DNA from: JACVRM01 sp963755085
GTDB taxonomy: Bacteria; Actinomycetota; Thermoleophilia; Gaiellales; Gaiellaceae
Assembly: GCA_963755085.1 (NCBI GenBank)
Contig: CAVWIN010000025.1
Coordinates: 83,211 to 147,210, forward strand
Length of the DNA stretch: 64,000 bases
Direction: 5' to 3'
This document shows, one piece after another, positions 54,113 to 61,817 of this stretch (the first letter of the stretch is position 1; every line of letters begins with the position of its first letter). The notes beneath the pieces are model-generated. The model saw only the letters and a program-made list of their open reading frames with translations. It was not told the DNA's origin and did no database searches. Position numbers and translations under genes: made by a program.

Positions 54113-54138
54113 GGGGCTGTCCCCGCAGGGGCTGTCCC
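54113..54138. repeat. 11-bp direct repeat
   Basis: GGGGCTGTCCC occurs at 54113-54123 and again at 54128-54138, one and a half helical turns apart. A separate dyad TGACA-G-TGTCA follows at 54168-54178. Both lie in the spacer between the phosphoesterase promoter and the DUF3467 gene and could be regulator sites. I see no other content in 54101-54212. Confidence 0.35.
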
Positions 54139-54212
54139 AGTGATGGGCCACCACAGCTCTGTCGGCGTGACAGTGTCAGCCGGGATGTGTGCGCGGGCGA
54201 GCGCGGTCGGAT

Positions 54213-54509
54213 CTAGCCGCCGCCGGGCGGCTCGGTCTCGGGAAGGTTGCGAATGCCCTCGCTGGTCGACCATTTCGACCAGGAGTCCTGCATGGCGGCG
54301 AGCAGCTCCTGCATGAACCGCGGGGACATGTTCACGCGTGACACGACGACGCCGGGGATCTCGCCCTCGCCGACCTCGTGGTCGATGCGCGCGAACGTGA
54401 TCGTGAACTCGTAGTTCGAGAAGGTGATGTTCGCGAAGTTCGCGTAGACCCCGCCGAGGTGCTCGGGATCCATGTGGATGTTCAGCTGGCGCTGCCCGGG
54501 ATCGTCCAC
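54213..54509 (-). CDS. DUF3467 family protein
   Basis: This 98-residue cytosolic protein has the DUF3467 layout: QLNIHMDPEHLGGVYANFANITFSNYEFTITFARID, then a valine-rich strand (VVVSRVNMSPRFMQELLAAMQDSW). The biochemical role of the family is unknown. It starts at GTG 54509 and is divergent from the ion-channel-like gene with a 23-bp gap holding overlapping -10 elements (TAGTAT leftward, GATACT rightward). Confidence 0.8.
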   Translation of the reverse strand: MDDPGQRQLNIHMDPEHLGGVYANFANITFSNYEFTITFARIDHEVGEGEIPGVVVSRVNMSPRFMQELLAAMQDSWSKWSTSEGIRNLPETEPPGGG

Positions 54510-54517
54510 GCGCCGGG

Positions 54518-54524
54518 GATACTA
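54518..54524. promoter_or_regulatory. Overlapping divergent -10 elements (DUF3467/channel gene)
   Basis: GATACT (54518-54523) is nine bases before ATG 54533. TAGTAT (54524-54519) on the other strand is nine bases before GTG 54509. They share five base pairs in a 23-bp gap. Confidence 0.4.
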
Positions 54525-54532
54525 CGCGCCGC

Positions 54533-55552
54533 ATGCAGAACTTCAGCCTCCGGCGGTTCCTCTGGGCGCAGGTCGCATTCGTCACGGTCATCGTGGTCGG
54601 GACCGTCGGCTTCCACCAGATCCTGGGCGAGGACTGGATGTCGTCGCTCTACCGCTCCGTCGTCACGATCACGCTGACCGGACTGGACACGAAGCCGGAA
54701 GGTGCCGCTGCGCAACTCTTCACGCTGCTCCTGCTGCTCGCCGGCGTGGCACTCTTCCTGTACGTCGCCGGGGCCATCGTGGAGGTGATCGCCGGCGGCG
54801 TCCTGACCGGAAAATGGGCCGACCGGAGACGGAGGCAGGCCATCGAGCGGCTGCGCGATCACTTCATCATCTGCGGCTACGGGCGCGTCGGGCGGCGAGT
54901 CGGCTCCGAGCTGCGCCAGGCCGGGCGCGACTACGTCGTGGTCGACTTCAACGAGGAAGTGCTCGCCGAGGCACGTGCGCGGAACGACCACGTCGTCGAG
55001 GGAAACGGCACGCGCGACGAGGATCTCGTCGCCGCCGGCATCGAGCGGGCGGCGGGGCTCGTGGCGTCGTCGGACTCGGACGTCGACAACCTCTACATCA
55101 CGATCACGGCGCGAACGCTCAAGCCCGACATGCTCATCGTCGCGCGCGCGTCCGAGGAGCACGCCGCCCAGAAGCTCCGGCGTGCGGGGGCGGACCGCGT
55201 CGTGCAGCCCTATTCCACTGCGGGCAAGGAGCTGGCGAACCTCGTCCTGAAGCCGCAGGTGGCGACGTTCCTGGAGCTCGTGTCGACGAGCGGCGGCCCG
55301 GACTTCCGCTTCGAGGAGATCCTCGTCGCCGACGGGTCGGAGGGCTGCGGGCGCGCGATCCGTGACCTGCCGATCCCGGAGAGCGGCGCGATGATCGTCG
55401 CGGTGCGCCGCCACGACGGGGTGTTCGACGCGACGCCCGGGCCGGACGCCGTCATCGAGGCCGGCGATGTCCTCATCGGCGTCGGCACGCCGGAGGAGCT
55501 GGCCGTCCTCGAGCGCCTGTTCACGCCGGGCGGGGCCGTTGCCGCCCGCTGA
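54533..55552 (+). CDS. Kch/TrkA-type channel-like protein with altered selectivity filter
   Basis: This 339-residue protein has two membrane helices around a pore loop, then RCK domains: TrkA-N (HFIICGYGRVGRRVGSEL, VVDFNEEVLAEA, VVEGNGTRDEDL) and TrkA-C (about residues 240-330). It is laid out like an MthK-type potassium channel, but where TVGYGD is expected the pore reads VTITLTGLDTKPEG. The potassium-selective filter is therefore not present in standard form. It may conduct another ion or act as a ligand-sensing membrane protein. The stop region overlaps the argS start by 14 bp. Confidence 0.88.
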   Translation: MQNFSLRRFLWAQVAFVTVIVVGTVGFHQILGEDWMSSLYRSVVTITLTGLDTKPEGAAAQLFTLLLLLAGVALFLYVAGAIVEVIAGGVLTGKWADRRRRQAIERLRDHFIICGYGRVGRRVGSELRQAGRDYVVVDFNEEVLAEARARNDHVVEGNGTRDEDLVAAGIERAAGLVASSDSDVDNLYITITARTLKPDMLIVARASEEHAAQKLRRAGADRVVQPYSTAGKELANLVLKPQVATFLELVSTSGGPDFRFEEILVADGSEGCGRAIRDLPIPESGAMIVAVRRHDGVFDATPGPDAVIEAGDVLIGVGTPEELAVLERLFTPGGAVAAR

Positions 55553-57068
55553 CGCCGTCCGCGACCTCGCCGCGCAGCTGTCGGAGGCAGCCGGCGAGAC
55601 CGTCGCCCTCGAGCGCCCCGCGAAGGCCGAGCACGGCGACTACGCCACGAACGTCGCCCTCCAGGCGGCGCCGCGCGCCGGCCGCCCGCCGCGTGAGCTG
55701 GCGCAGGAGCTCGCCGGGAAGGCCGAGGCGCTCGACGCGGTCGAGCGCGCCGAGGTCGCGGGCCCCGGCTTCCTGAACCTGTTCCTGGCACCGGCGTGGT
55801 TCGGCGAGGCGCTGGCCGCGATCCTGGAGGCGGGCCCGGCGTACGGCTCCGGGTTCGCGCTTGACGACCCGAAACGCATCCAGGTCGAGATGGTCTCCGC
55901 CAACCCGACCGGCCCGCTGACTGTGGCCTCGGCGCGAAACGGCGCCTACGGCGACAGCGTCGCGCGGCTGCTCGAGCTGGGCGGCCACGAGGTCGAGCGG
56001 GAGTACTACTACAACGACGCCGGCGCCCAGATGGGGCGCTTCCGCGCGTCGGTCGACGCCGTTCGGCGCGGGGAGGAGCCGCCCGAGGACGGCTACCGGG
56101 GCGAATACCTTGAGGAGCTCGCCGCGCTCCCCGGCGACCCCGTCCCGCCGATGCTCGAGCGGATCGAGAGCACGCTCGAGCGCTTCCGCATCCACTTCGA
56201 CAGCTGGGTACGGCAGAGCGACCTCGAGCGGCGGCTGCCCGACTACCTGCCGCGGCTCGACACCTACGAGCGGGATGACGCGATCTGGGCGCGGTCGTCC
56301 GCCTACGGCGACGAGGAGGACCGCGTGCTGATCCGCTCGGCCGAGCAGGGCGGCACGCCGACGTACCGCGCGGCCGACGTCGTCTACGTCGCCGACAAGC
56401 TCGACCGCGGCTTCGACCGTGCCGTCTACGTGCTCGGCGCCGACCACCACGGCACCCGCAACTGGTACGCCGCCGTCGCGCGGATGCTCGGGTACGACCC
56501 GGAGCGCGTCGAGGTGCTGCTCTACCAGCTCGTCCACCTGACGCGGCGGGGCGAGCTGACCAAGATGTCGAAGCGCCGCGGTGACGTCGTCTTCCTCGAC
56601 GACTTCATGGACGAGGTCGGCGTCGACGCCGCGCGCTGGTTCCTCGTCAACCGCGGACCTGACCAGACGATCGAGATCGACGTCGACGTCGCGGCGGAGC
56701 GCAGCGAGAAGAACCCCGTCTACTACGTGCAGTACGCGCACGCGCGCATCGCCGGGATCCTGCGCAACGCGGGCGACGCGGAGGTCTCGGCGGCCGCGCC
56801 GCCGGTGGTCGCCCCCGAGGAGCGCGACCTGATCAAGCGGCTCGCGGACTTTCCCGGCGTCGCCGAGGAGGCTGCCGCCCGCCGTGGCCCGCAGGCGGTC
56901 CCGAACTACGCCATCCGCGTCGCGGACGACTTCCACCGCTTCTACCACCACCACCGCGTGCTCGAGAGCGAGGAGCAGGCCTTCCGGCTCGGGCTCGTGA
57001 CGGCGACGCAGCTCGTGATCGCGCGCTGTCTCGGCCTCGTCGGCGTCGAGGCACCGGAACGGATGTAG
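55539..57068 (+). CDS. argS: Arginyl-tRNA synthetase
   Basis: This 509-residue class I synthetase charges tRNA-Arg. The N-terminal Add-1 domain has HGDYATNVAL and PGFLNLFL. The catalytic domain has ANPTGPLTVASARNGAYGDSVARLL at the HIGH position, where the usual HVGH reads TVAS. Other motifs are ADVVYVADKLDRGFD, GADHHGTRNWYAA, LTKMSKRRGDVV (KMSKS loop) and the anticodon-binding DALR domain from VQYAHARIAGILR. TTG 55539 is the best start, overlapping the channel gene. The missing HIGH histidines would normally weaken adenylation, so this is noteworthy. Confidence 0.93.
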   Translation: MPPADAVRDLAAQLSEAAGETVALERPAKAEHGDYATNVALQAAPRAGRPPRELAQELAGKAEALDAVERAEVAGPGFLNLFLAPAWFGEALAAILEAGPAYGSGFALDDPKRIQVEMVSANPTGPLTVASARNGAYGDSVARLLELGGHEVEREYYYNDAGAQMGRFRASVDAVRRGEEPPEDGYRGEYLEELAALPGDPVPPMLERIESTLERFRIHFDSWVRQSDLERRLPDYLPRLDTYERDDAIWARSSAYGDEEDRVLIRSAEQGGTPTYRAADVVYVADKLDRGFDRAVYVLGADHHGTRNWYAAVARMLGYDPERVEVLLYQLVHLTRRGELTKMSKRRGDVVFLDDFMDEVGVDAARWFLVNRGPDQTIEIDVDVAAERSEKNPVYYVQYAHARIAGILRNAGDAEVSAAAPPVVAPEERDLIKRLADFPGVAEEAAARRGPQAVPNYAIRVADDFHRFYHHHRVLESEEQAFRLGLVTATQLVIARCLGLVGVEAPERM

Positions 57069-57104
57069 TCACGACCGCTCGGACGCTGTGGCGCCGAGAG
57101 GGAC

Positions 57105-57154
57105 AGAACGGGTCGATCTTCATCCGACCCACGCATCCAAGAGCCACCCGTTCT
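57105..57154. promoter_or_regulatory. Nested inverted repeats upstream of glpX
   Basis: AGAACGGGT (57105-57113) and ACCCGTTCT (57146-57154) are a perfect 9-bp inverted repeat. Inside it GGGTCG (57110-57115) pairs with CGACCC (57125-57130). The right arm ends at the first base of the TAGGAT -10 (57154-57159), so a bound repressor or the DNA loop could block glpX transcription. Confidence 0.45.
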
Positions 57155-57165
57155 AGGATCCGGGC

Positions 57166-58188
57166 GTGACCGCGACCGAGCACCACGGCTCGACCAACGG
57201 CACGAAGACCCCGCCCGACCGGAACCTCGCGCTCGACCTCGTCCGCGTGACCGAGGCGGCGGCGCTGGCCGCCGGACGCTGGGTCGGGCGCGGCGACAAG
57301 GAGGCCGCCGACCAGGCCGCCGTTGACGCGATGCGCCTCATGCTCGGCACGGTGAACATGGCCGGCGTCGTCGTCATCGGCGAGGGCGAGAAGGACAAGG
57401 CGCCGATGCTCTACAACGGCGAGGAGGTCGGCTCCGGGCAGGGCCCCGAGGTGGACGTCGCCGTCGACCCGCTCGAGGGCACGCGCCTGACGGCGTTCGG
57501 CCAGCCGAACGCGATCGCGGTGATCGCGCTTGCTGAGCGCGGGACGATGTTCTTCCCGGGCGCGGCCCTGTACATGGACAAGATCGCCTGCGGCGCGGAC
57601 GCGGCGGCCGTGATCGACATCACCGCGCCGCCGGCGGAGAACGTGCGCCGCGTCGCCGCGGCGAAGGGCATCTCATCGAGCGACGTCTCGGTCGTCGTGC
57701 TCGAGCGCCCGCGGCACGACCTGCTGATCGAGGAGCTCCGCGCCTGCGGCGCGCGCGTGAACCTGATCCGCGACGGCGACGTCGCCCCTTCGATCGCGGC
57801 AGCGCAGAGCGGGACCGGGGTCGACCTGCTGATGGGGATCGGCGGCACTCCGGAGGGCGTCATCTCGGCGGCCGCCGTGAAGTCGCTCGGCGGCTCGCTC
57901 CAGGGCCGGCTGTGGCCCCGCGACGACGCGGAGCGCGAGCAGCTGGTCGGCGCCGGCTACGACCCCGAGAAGGTGCTGACCACGGACGACCTCGTCGCGG
58001 GCGACGATCTCTTCGTGGCCGCCACGGGGGTGACGTCCGGCGCGCTGCTGGGCGGTGTCCGCTACACGCGCGACGGTGCGATCACGCACTCGCTCGTCAT
58101 GCGGTCGCGCTCGGGCACCTTCCGCCGCATCGAGGCGACCCACGCGTTCGAGAAGCTGGCCCGCTTCGCGGGCATCACGCTCCGGTAG
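57166..58188 (+). CDS. glpX: Fructose-1,6-bisphosphatase class II
   Basis: This 340-residue gluconeogenic phosphatase removes the C1 phosphate of fructose-1,6-bisphosphate. GlpX-type motifs are GDKEAADQAAVDAMR, VVIGEGEKDKAPMLYNGEEVG, DPLEGTRLTAFG, and the LMGIGGTPEGVISAAA loop. The protein lacks class I FBPase motifs. GTG 57166 lies six bases after TAGGAT. It is close to the glycolytic operon (5 kb) and is the opposing gluconeogenic step, but has its own promoter with an operator-like repeat. Confidence 0.96.
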   Translation: MTATEHHGSTNGTKTPPDRNLALDLVRVTEAAALAAGRWVGRGDKEAADQAAVDAMRLMLGTVNMAGVVVIGEGEKDKAPMLYNGEEVGSGQGPEVDVAVDPLEGTRLTAFGQPNAIAVIALAERGTMFFPGAALYMDKIACGADAAAVIDITAPPAENVRRVAAAKGISSSDVSVVVLERPRHDLLIEELRACGARVNLIRDGDVAPSIAAAQSGTGVDLLMGIGGTPEGVISAAAVKSLGGSLQGRLWPRDDAEREQLVGAGYDPEKVLTTDDLVAGDDLFVAATGVTSGALLGGVRYTRDGAITHSLVMRSRSGTFRRIEATHAFEKLARFAGITLR

Positions 58189-58272
58189 CGGGCATCACCC
58201 CCTCTGCATGAGGCGGCGCCGCACGCGCGCGCCTACCGTCGCCCGGGTCACCGAGCGCTCGGAGGAGACTTC

Positions 58273-60636
58273 ATGTCCAGGCAGTTCAAGGGCACCGTCA
58301 ACATCGACATCAAGGCCTCGACCCCCGACTGGGAGCCGTACACCCAGCCGATCGCGCCGGAGGGCACGCCGAACATCGTCTACGTCGTCCTCGACGACGT
58401 CGGCTTCTCGGCGATGGAGCCCTACGGCGGGCTGATCGAGACGCCGAACATCAAGCGGATCGCCGACCGCGGCCTGACCTACACGAACTTCCACACAACG
58501 GCGCTGTGCTCGCCCACGCGCTCGTGCCTGCTGACCGGCCGCAACCACACGACGAACGGCATGGGCTGCATCACGGAGGCCACGTCCGGCTTCCCGAATG
58601 CGAACGGCCACATCCCGTTCGAGTGCGCGAACCTCGCCGAGGTGCTCGGTGAGCAGGGGTGGAACACGTACCACGTCGGCAAGTGGCACCTCTGCGCGGA
58701 GGATGAGATGAACCTCGCCTCCTACAAGAAGCAGTGGCCGCTCGGCCGCGGCTTCGAGCGCTACTACGGCTTCCTCGGCGGCGAGACGAACCAGTGGTAT
58801 CCAGATCTCGTCTACGACAACCACCCCGTGCCGCAGCCGAAGTCCCCGGAGGAGGGCTACCACCTGTCGGTCGACCTGACCGACAAGGCGATCGAGTTCA
58901 TCCAGGACGCGAAGGAGATCGCGCCGGACAAGCCGTTCTTCCTCTACTACTGCCCCGGCGCCGCGCACGCGCCGCACCACGTGCCGCGCGAGTGGGCCGA
59001 TCGCTACGCCGGGAAATTCGACATGGGCTACGAGGCCTACCGCGAGGGCGTGCTCGAGCGACAGAAGCAGCTCGGTATCGTGCCCGAGTCGACCGAGCTC
59101 TCGCCGATCGACCCGTACGCCGACACGACGAGCCACGACGGCAAGCCGTGGTCGTCCGGCGACGTCGTGCGTCCGTGGGACTCCCTGTCGGCCGACGAGC
59201 AGAAGCTGTTCGCGCGCATGGCCGAGGTCTACGCGGGCTTCCTGAGCCACGCCGACCACGAGCTCGGCCGGCTGCTCGACCACCTCGAAGAAACCGGCGA
59301 GCTCGACAACACGATCATCGTGCTCGTCTCCGACAACGGCGCCTCCGGCGAAGGCGGCCCGAACGGCTCCGTGAACGAGAACAACTTCTTCAATGGCGTG
59401 CCGGACACGATCGAGGAGAACATGGCCCTCCTCGACGAGCTCGGTGGAACGCGCACGTACAACCACTACCCGACCGGCTGGGCGTGGGCGTTCAACACCC
59501 CGTTCAAGCTGTGGAAGCGGTACGCGAACTACCGCGGCGGGACGGCCGACCCGCTGCTCGTCGCGTGGCCGAAGCGGTTCGCCGGCGGCGAGATCCGGCG
59601 CCAGTACACGCACGCGGTCGACATCGTCCCGACGCTCTACGACGCGCTCGGGATCGAGCTGCCCGACGTGGTCAACGGCTACGTCCAGAAGCCGCTTGAG
59701 GGCGTCAGCTTCGCGCCGACCTTCGCCTCGGCCGACGCCGAGACGGGCAAGGAGACGCAGTTCTACTCCATGCTCGGGACGCGCTCGATCTGGCACAAGG
59801 GCTGGAAGGCCGCGACCGCCGTCCCGGCGGCGCCCGAGTCGTGGGGCGACTTCCACCAGCAGCGCTGGGAGCTCTTCGACACGGAGAACGATCCCAGCGA
59901 GTGCCACGATCTTTCGGAGCAGCACCCGGAGAAGCTCCAGGAGCTGATCGCGCTCTGGTGGACAGAGGCGGGGGCGCGCCAGGCGCTGCCGCTCGAATCC
60001 CGCAGTGCCGTCGACATCCTCGGCACCGACCGGCCGCAGCTCTCCCAGCCGCGCTCGCAGTACGTCTACTACCCGGGTGGAGCCGAGATCCCCGAGTCGG
60101 TCGCCCCGAACATCCGCAACCGCTCGTACGTGATCGCCGCGGAGCTGGACATCGATACGCCGGAGGCCGGCGGCGTGATCTTCTCGCAGGGCTCGCGCTT
60201 CGGCGGCCACGCGCTGTACGTGCGCGACGGCAAGCTGACGTACGTCTACAACTGGCTCGGCCAGCGGATGCAGGTGGTCGAGTCGGACGAGCCCGTCCCG
60301 ACCGGCCACGTGTTCGTCTCGGCGGCGTTCGAGCGCGAGAACGACACGCTGCCGGCGATGGGCACGGTGTCGCTGCGCATCCGGACGACGGACGCGGAAG
60401 GCGTCATGCCGCCGGTCGGGGAGGCGCAGATCATGACGCAGCCCGGCAAGTTCGGGCTCGGCGGCGGCGGCCTGGTGGTCGGCCGGTCCGGCGCAGAGGC
60501 GGTCTCGGAGGACTACCCGGGCGAGCGCCCGTGGGCCTTCGTCGGCGGAACGATCAGGCGGGTCGTCATCGACGTCAGCGGGGCCGAGCACACCGATCTC
60601 GCGCAGGAGGCGGCCGCGGCGTTCGCGCGTCAGTAA
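58273..60636 (+). CDS. Arylsulfatase (formylglycine-dependent)
   Basis: This 787-residue S1-type sulfatase hydrolyses sulfate esters. The metal ligands lie in YVVLDDVGFSA. The formylglycine signature CSPTRSCLLTGR (about residues 80-91) has the cysteine to be oxidised. GKWHL, HAPHH and SDNG motifs follow. The last about 200 residues are a beta-rich extension. No signal peptide is visible, so the enzyme should be cytoplasmic and the substrate imported. A Shine-Dalgarno (GGAGGAG) precedes the ATG. The formylglycine-generating enzyme is not in the window. Confidence 0.94.
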   Translation: MSRQFKGTVNIDIKASTPDWEPYTQPIAPEGTPNIVYVVLDDVGFSAMEPYGGLIETPNIKRIADRGLTYTNFHTTALCSPTRSCLLTGRNHTTNGMGCITEATSGFPNANGHIPFECANLAEVLGEQGWNTYHVGKWHLCAEDEMNLASYKKQWPLGRGFERYYGFLGGETNQWYPDLVYDNHPVPQPKSPEEGYHLSVDLTDKAIEFIQDAKEIAPDKPFFLYYCPGAAHAPHHVPREWADRYAGKFDMGYEAYREGVLERQKQLGIVPESTELSPIDPYADTTSHDGKPWSSGDVVRPWDSLSADEQKLFARMAEVYAGFLSHADHELGRLLDHLEETGELDNTIIVLVSDNGASGEGGPNGSVNENNFFNGVPDTIEENMALLDELGGTRTYNHYPTGWAWAFNTPFKLWKRYANYRGGTADPLLVAWPKRFAGGEIRRQYTHAVDIVPTLYDALGIELPDVVNGYVQKPLEGVSFAPTFASADAETGKETQFYSMLGTRSIWHKGWKAATAVPAAPESWGDFHQQRWELFDTENDPSECHDLSEQHPEKLQELIALWWTEAGARQALPLESRSAVDILGTDRPQLSQPRSQYVYYPGGAEIPESVAPNIRNRSYVIAAELDIDTPEAGGVIFSQGSRFGGHALYVRDGKLTYVYNWLGQRMQVVESDEPVPTGHVFVSAAFERENDTLPAMGTVSLRIRTTDAEGVMPPVGEAQIMTQPGKFGLGGGGLVVGRSGAEAVSEDYPGERPWAFVGGTIRRVVIDVSGAEHTDLAQEAAAAFARQ

Positions 60637-60674
60637 CGCGGCGGCGGCGCCACGAGGCGCGCGTGGCAACGGGG

Positions 60675-60680
60675 TACAAT
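60675..60680 (+). promoter_or_regulatory. -10 element of tRNA-Gly
   Basis: TACAAT ends nine bases before the mature 5' end of tRNA-Gly, the same hexamer as upstream of tRNA-Asn and tRNA-Leu. Confidence 0.6.
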
Positions 60681-60689
60681 CGGCCCGAC

Positions 60690-60762
60690 GCGGACGTAGC
60701 TCAGTTGGTAGAGCATCAGCTTCCCAAGCTGAGGGTCGCGGGTTCGAACCCCGTCGTCCGCT
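60690..60762 (+). tRNA. tRNA-Gly(CCC)
   Basis: A full cloverleaf folds. The acceptor stem GCGGACG pairs with CGTCCGC and T is the discriminator. The D arm is AGCTCAGTTGGTAGAGCA. The anticodon stem TCAGC/GCTGA encloses loop TTCCCAA with CCC at 60723-60725, and the T arm is GCGGGTTCGAACCCCGT. CCA is not encoded. An intrinsic terminator follows directly. Confidence 0.95.
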
Positions 60763-60765
60763 CTG

Positions 60766-60793
60766 AAAAAGGCCCTGGTAACAGGGCCTTTTT
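60766..60793 (+). terminator. Intrinsic terminator after tRNA-Gly
   Basis: AAAAAGGCCCTG (60766-60777) pairs perfectly with CAGGGCCTTTTT (60782-60793) around a GTAA tetraloop, giving a textbook terminator in either direction. Confidence 0.9.
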
Positions 60794-60915
60794 CGTGGCT
60801 CAGCGTCTGGTCCCCGACTCGCGGCGCGGCTCGATGGTGAGTCTGGAATGGGTTTCGTCGTGAGCGGGAACATCTAAGGGGAGCATGGATATCCCACCCA
60901 TGGGCGCCTTCGCCG

Positions 60916-61068
60916 GTGGTCACCGGTGTCTTCCTCCTCTTGTCGATCCTCGCTGCGTCCAAGGGAAGCCGGGGACTCGCGGTCTTGCTGTTGGCCGCCG
61001 CGGCGGCCGACGCCGCCTTCGTCGTCTGGGTGCGGCGCGACAGCAAGAAGGAGCAGGAGTGGCCGTAA
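60916..61068 (+). CDS. Small two-helix membrane protein
   Basis: From GTG 60916 to TAA 61068 a 50-residue frame encodes two hydrophobic helices (VVTGVFLLLSILAAS, then GLAVLLLAAAAADAAFVVWV) with a basic turn KGSRG and a charged tail RRDSKKEQEWP. The hydrophobic pattern and positive-inside charges make it look genuine despite its size. I recognise no family. The start is uncertain because no ribosome-binding site is apparent. Confidence 0.5.
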   Translation: MVTGVFLLLSILAASKGSRGLAVLLLAAAAADAAFVVWVRRDSKKEQEWP

Positions 61069-61136
61069 CCGCGCTCGACTGAATCGGCGTCGACGGTGAG
61101 CTCAGAGGTTGGTGCCGATCGCTAGCGTGTCCCCCC

Positions 61137-61385
61137 GTGAGCAGCAACCTGTACGAGCGGCGCGACCCTTCGGAGGACATCCTTCTCTCCGACGAGGGTG
61201 CGCAGTACCTGCGCGAGCATCCAACTGCGACCATCGCGCTCGAGCGCGTCGTCACCGAGGGCTTCGCGTCTGCTGCTGAGTTCAACCGTGACCGGCGGCA
61301 GCATCCCGAGAAGTATCCGGCGTGGCTGCGCCTGCCGGAATCGGCCGCGTTTACGACTGGTTCAGCGCAACAGCCGCCCGAATAA
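61137..61385 (+). CDS. Small soluble protein, unknown function
   Basis: This 82-residue, charged, helical protein (NLYERRDPSEDILLSDEGAQ, RVVTEGFASAAEFNRDRRQHP) has no membrane segment and no recognised domain. GTG 61137 lies eight bases after TAGCGT (61123-61128). It converges on the DUF1801 gene and the two overlap by 35 bp at their 3' ends. Confidence 0.55.
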   Translation: MSSNLYERRDPSEDILLSDEGAQYLREHPTATIALERVVTEGFASAAEFNRDRRQHPEKYPAWLRLPESAAFTTGSAQQPPE

Positions 61386-61740
61386 GCGCCTTGAAGGCGT
61401 CCTCGTCGATGCGTTCGCCCTCGCGAACGTCGATGGCGCGTCGCACCTTGCCTTCGAGGCTCGAGTTGAACAGGCCGGACGGGTCGTCGAGCGATGCGCC
61501 CTTGAAGAACGTGAGCTTGACGACGCTCTTGTACGCCTCGCCGGTGCAGATCCCGCCGTCGTGCGACCACACAGGCGTCCCGCCGCTCGACGGCTTGACC
61601 CACTTCCACTCCTCGACCGCCTCTGGGTCGGCCTGCTTGATGAGTTTCCGCAGCCGGGAGAGGGTCTCGCCGCGCCAGTCGTCGAGCTCGTCGAGCCTCG
61701 CGTCGATCATCTGAGCGGGCGTCCTCTCTTCGCCGGCCAT
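61351..61740 (-). CDS. DUF1801 domain protein
   Basis: This 129-residue protein of the DUF1801 (YdhG/YdeI-like) fold has an N-terminal helical part MIDARLDELDDWRGETLSRLRKLIKQADPEAVEEWKW and the family core TPVWSHDGGICTGEAYKSVVKLTFFKGASLDDPSGLFN. The function of the family is not established. TAGTGT (61754-61749) precedes a GTG-ATG pair (61743/61740), either of which may be the start. Confidence 0.85.
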   Translation of the reverse strand: MAGEERTPAQMIDARLDELDDWRGETLSRLRKLIKQADPEAVEEWKWVKPSSGGTPVWSHDGGICTGEAYKSVVKLTFFKGASLDDPSGLFNSSLEGKVRRAIDVREGERIDEDAFKALIRAAVALNQS

Positions 61741-61817
61741 CACGGCGGACACTAGCCGTCGCTCGTCCGAGGGATAGCCGCGCTTCCCGGGCGCGGCGAT
61801 ACGAGCAGCGACGCCCC

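Noticed and set aside
58195..60873. 892-codon open frame antisense to the arylsulfatase
   Set aside because: Antisense shadow: it spans the sulfatase, the tRNA-Gly region and their terminators, with low-complexity R/V/A-rich sequence.
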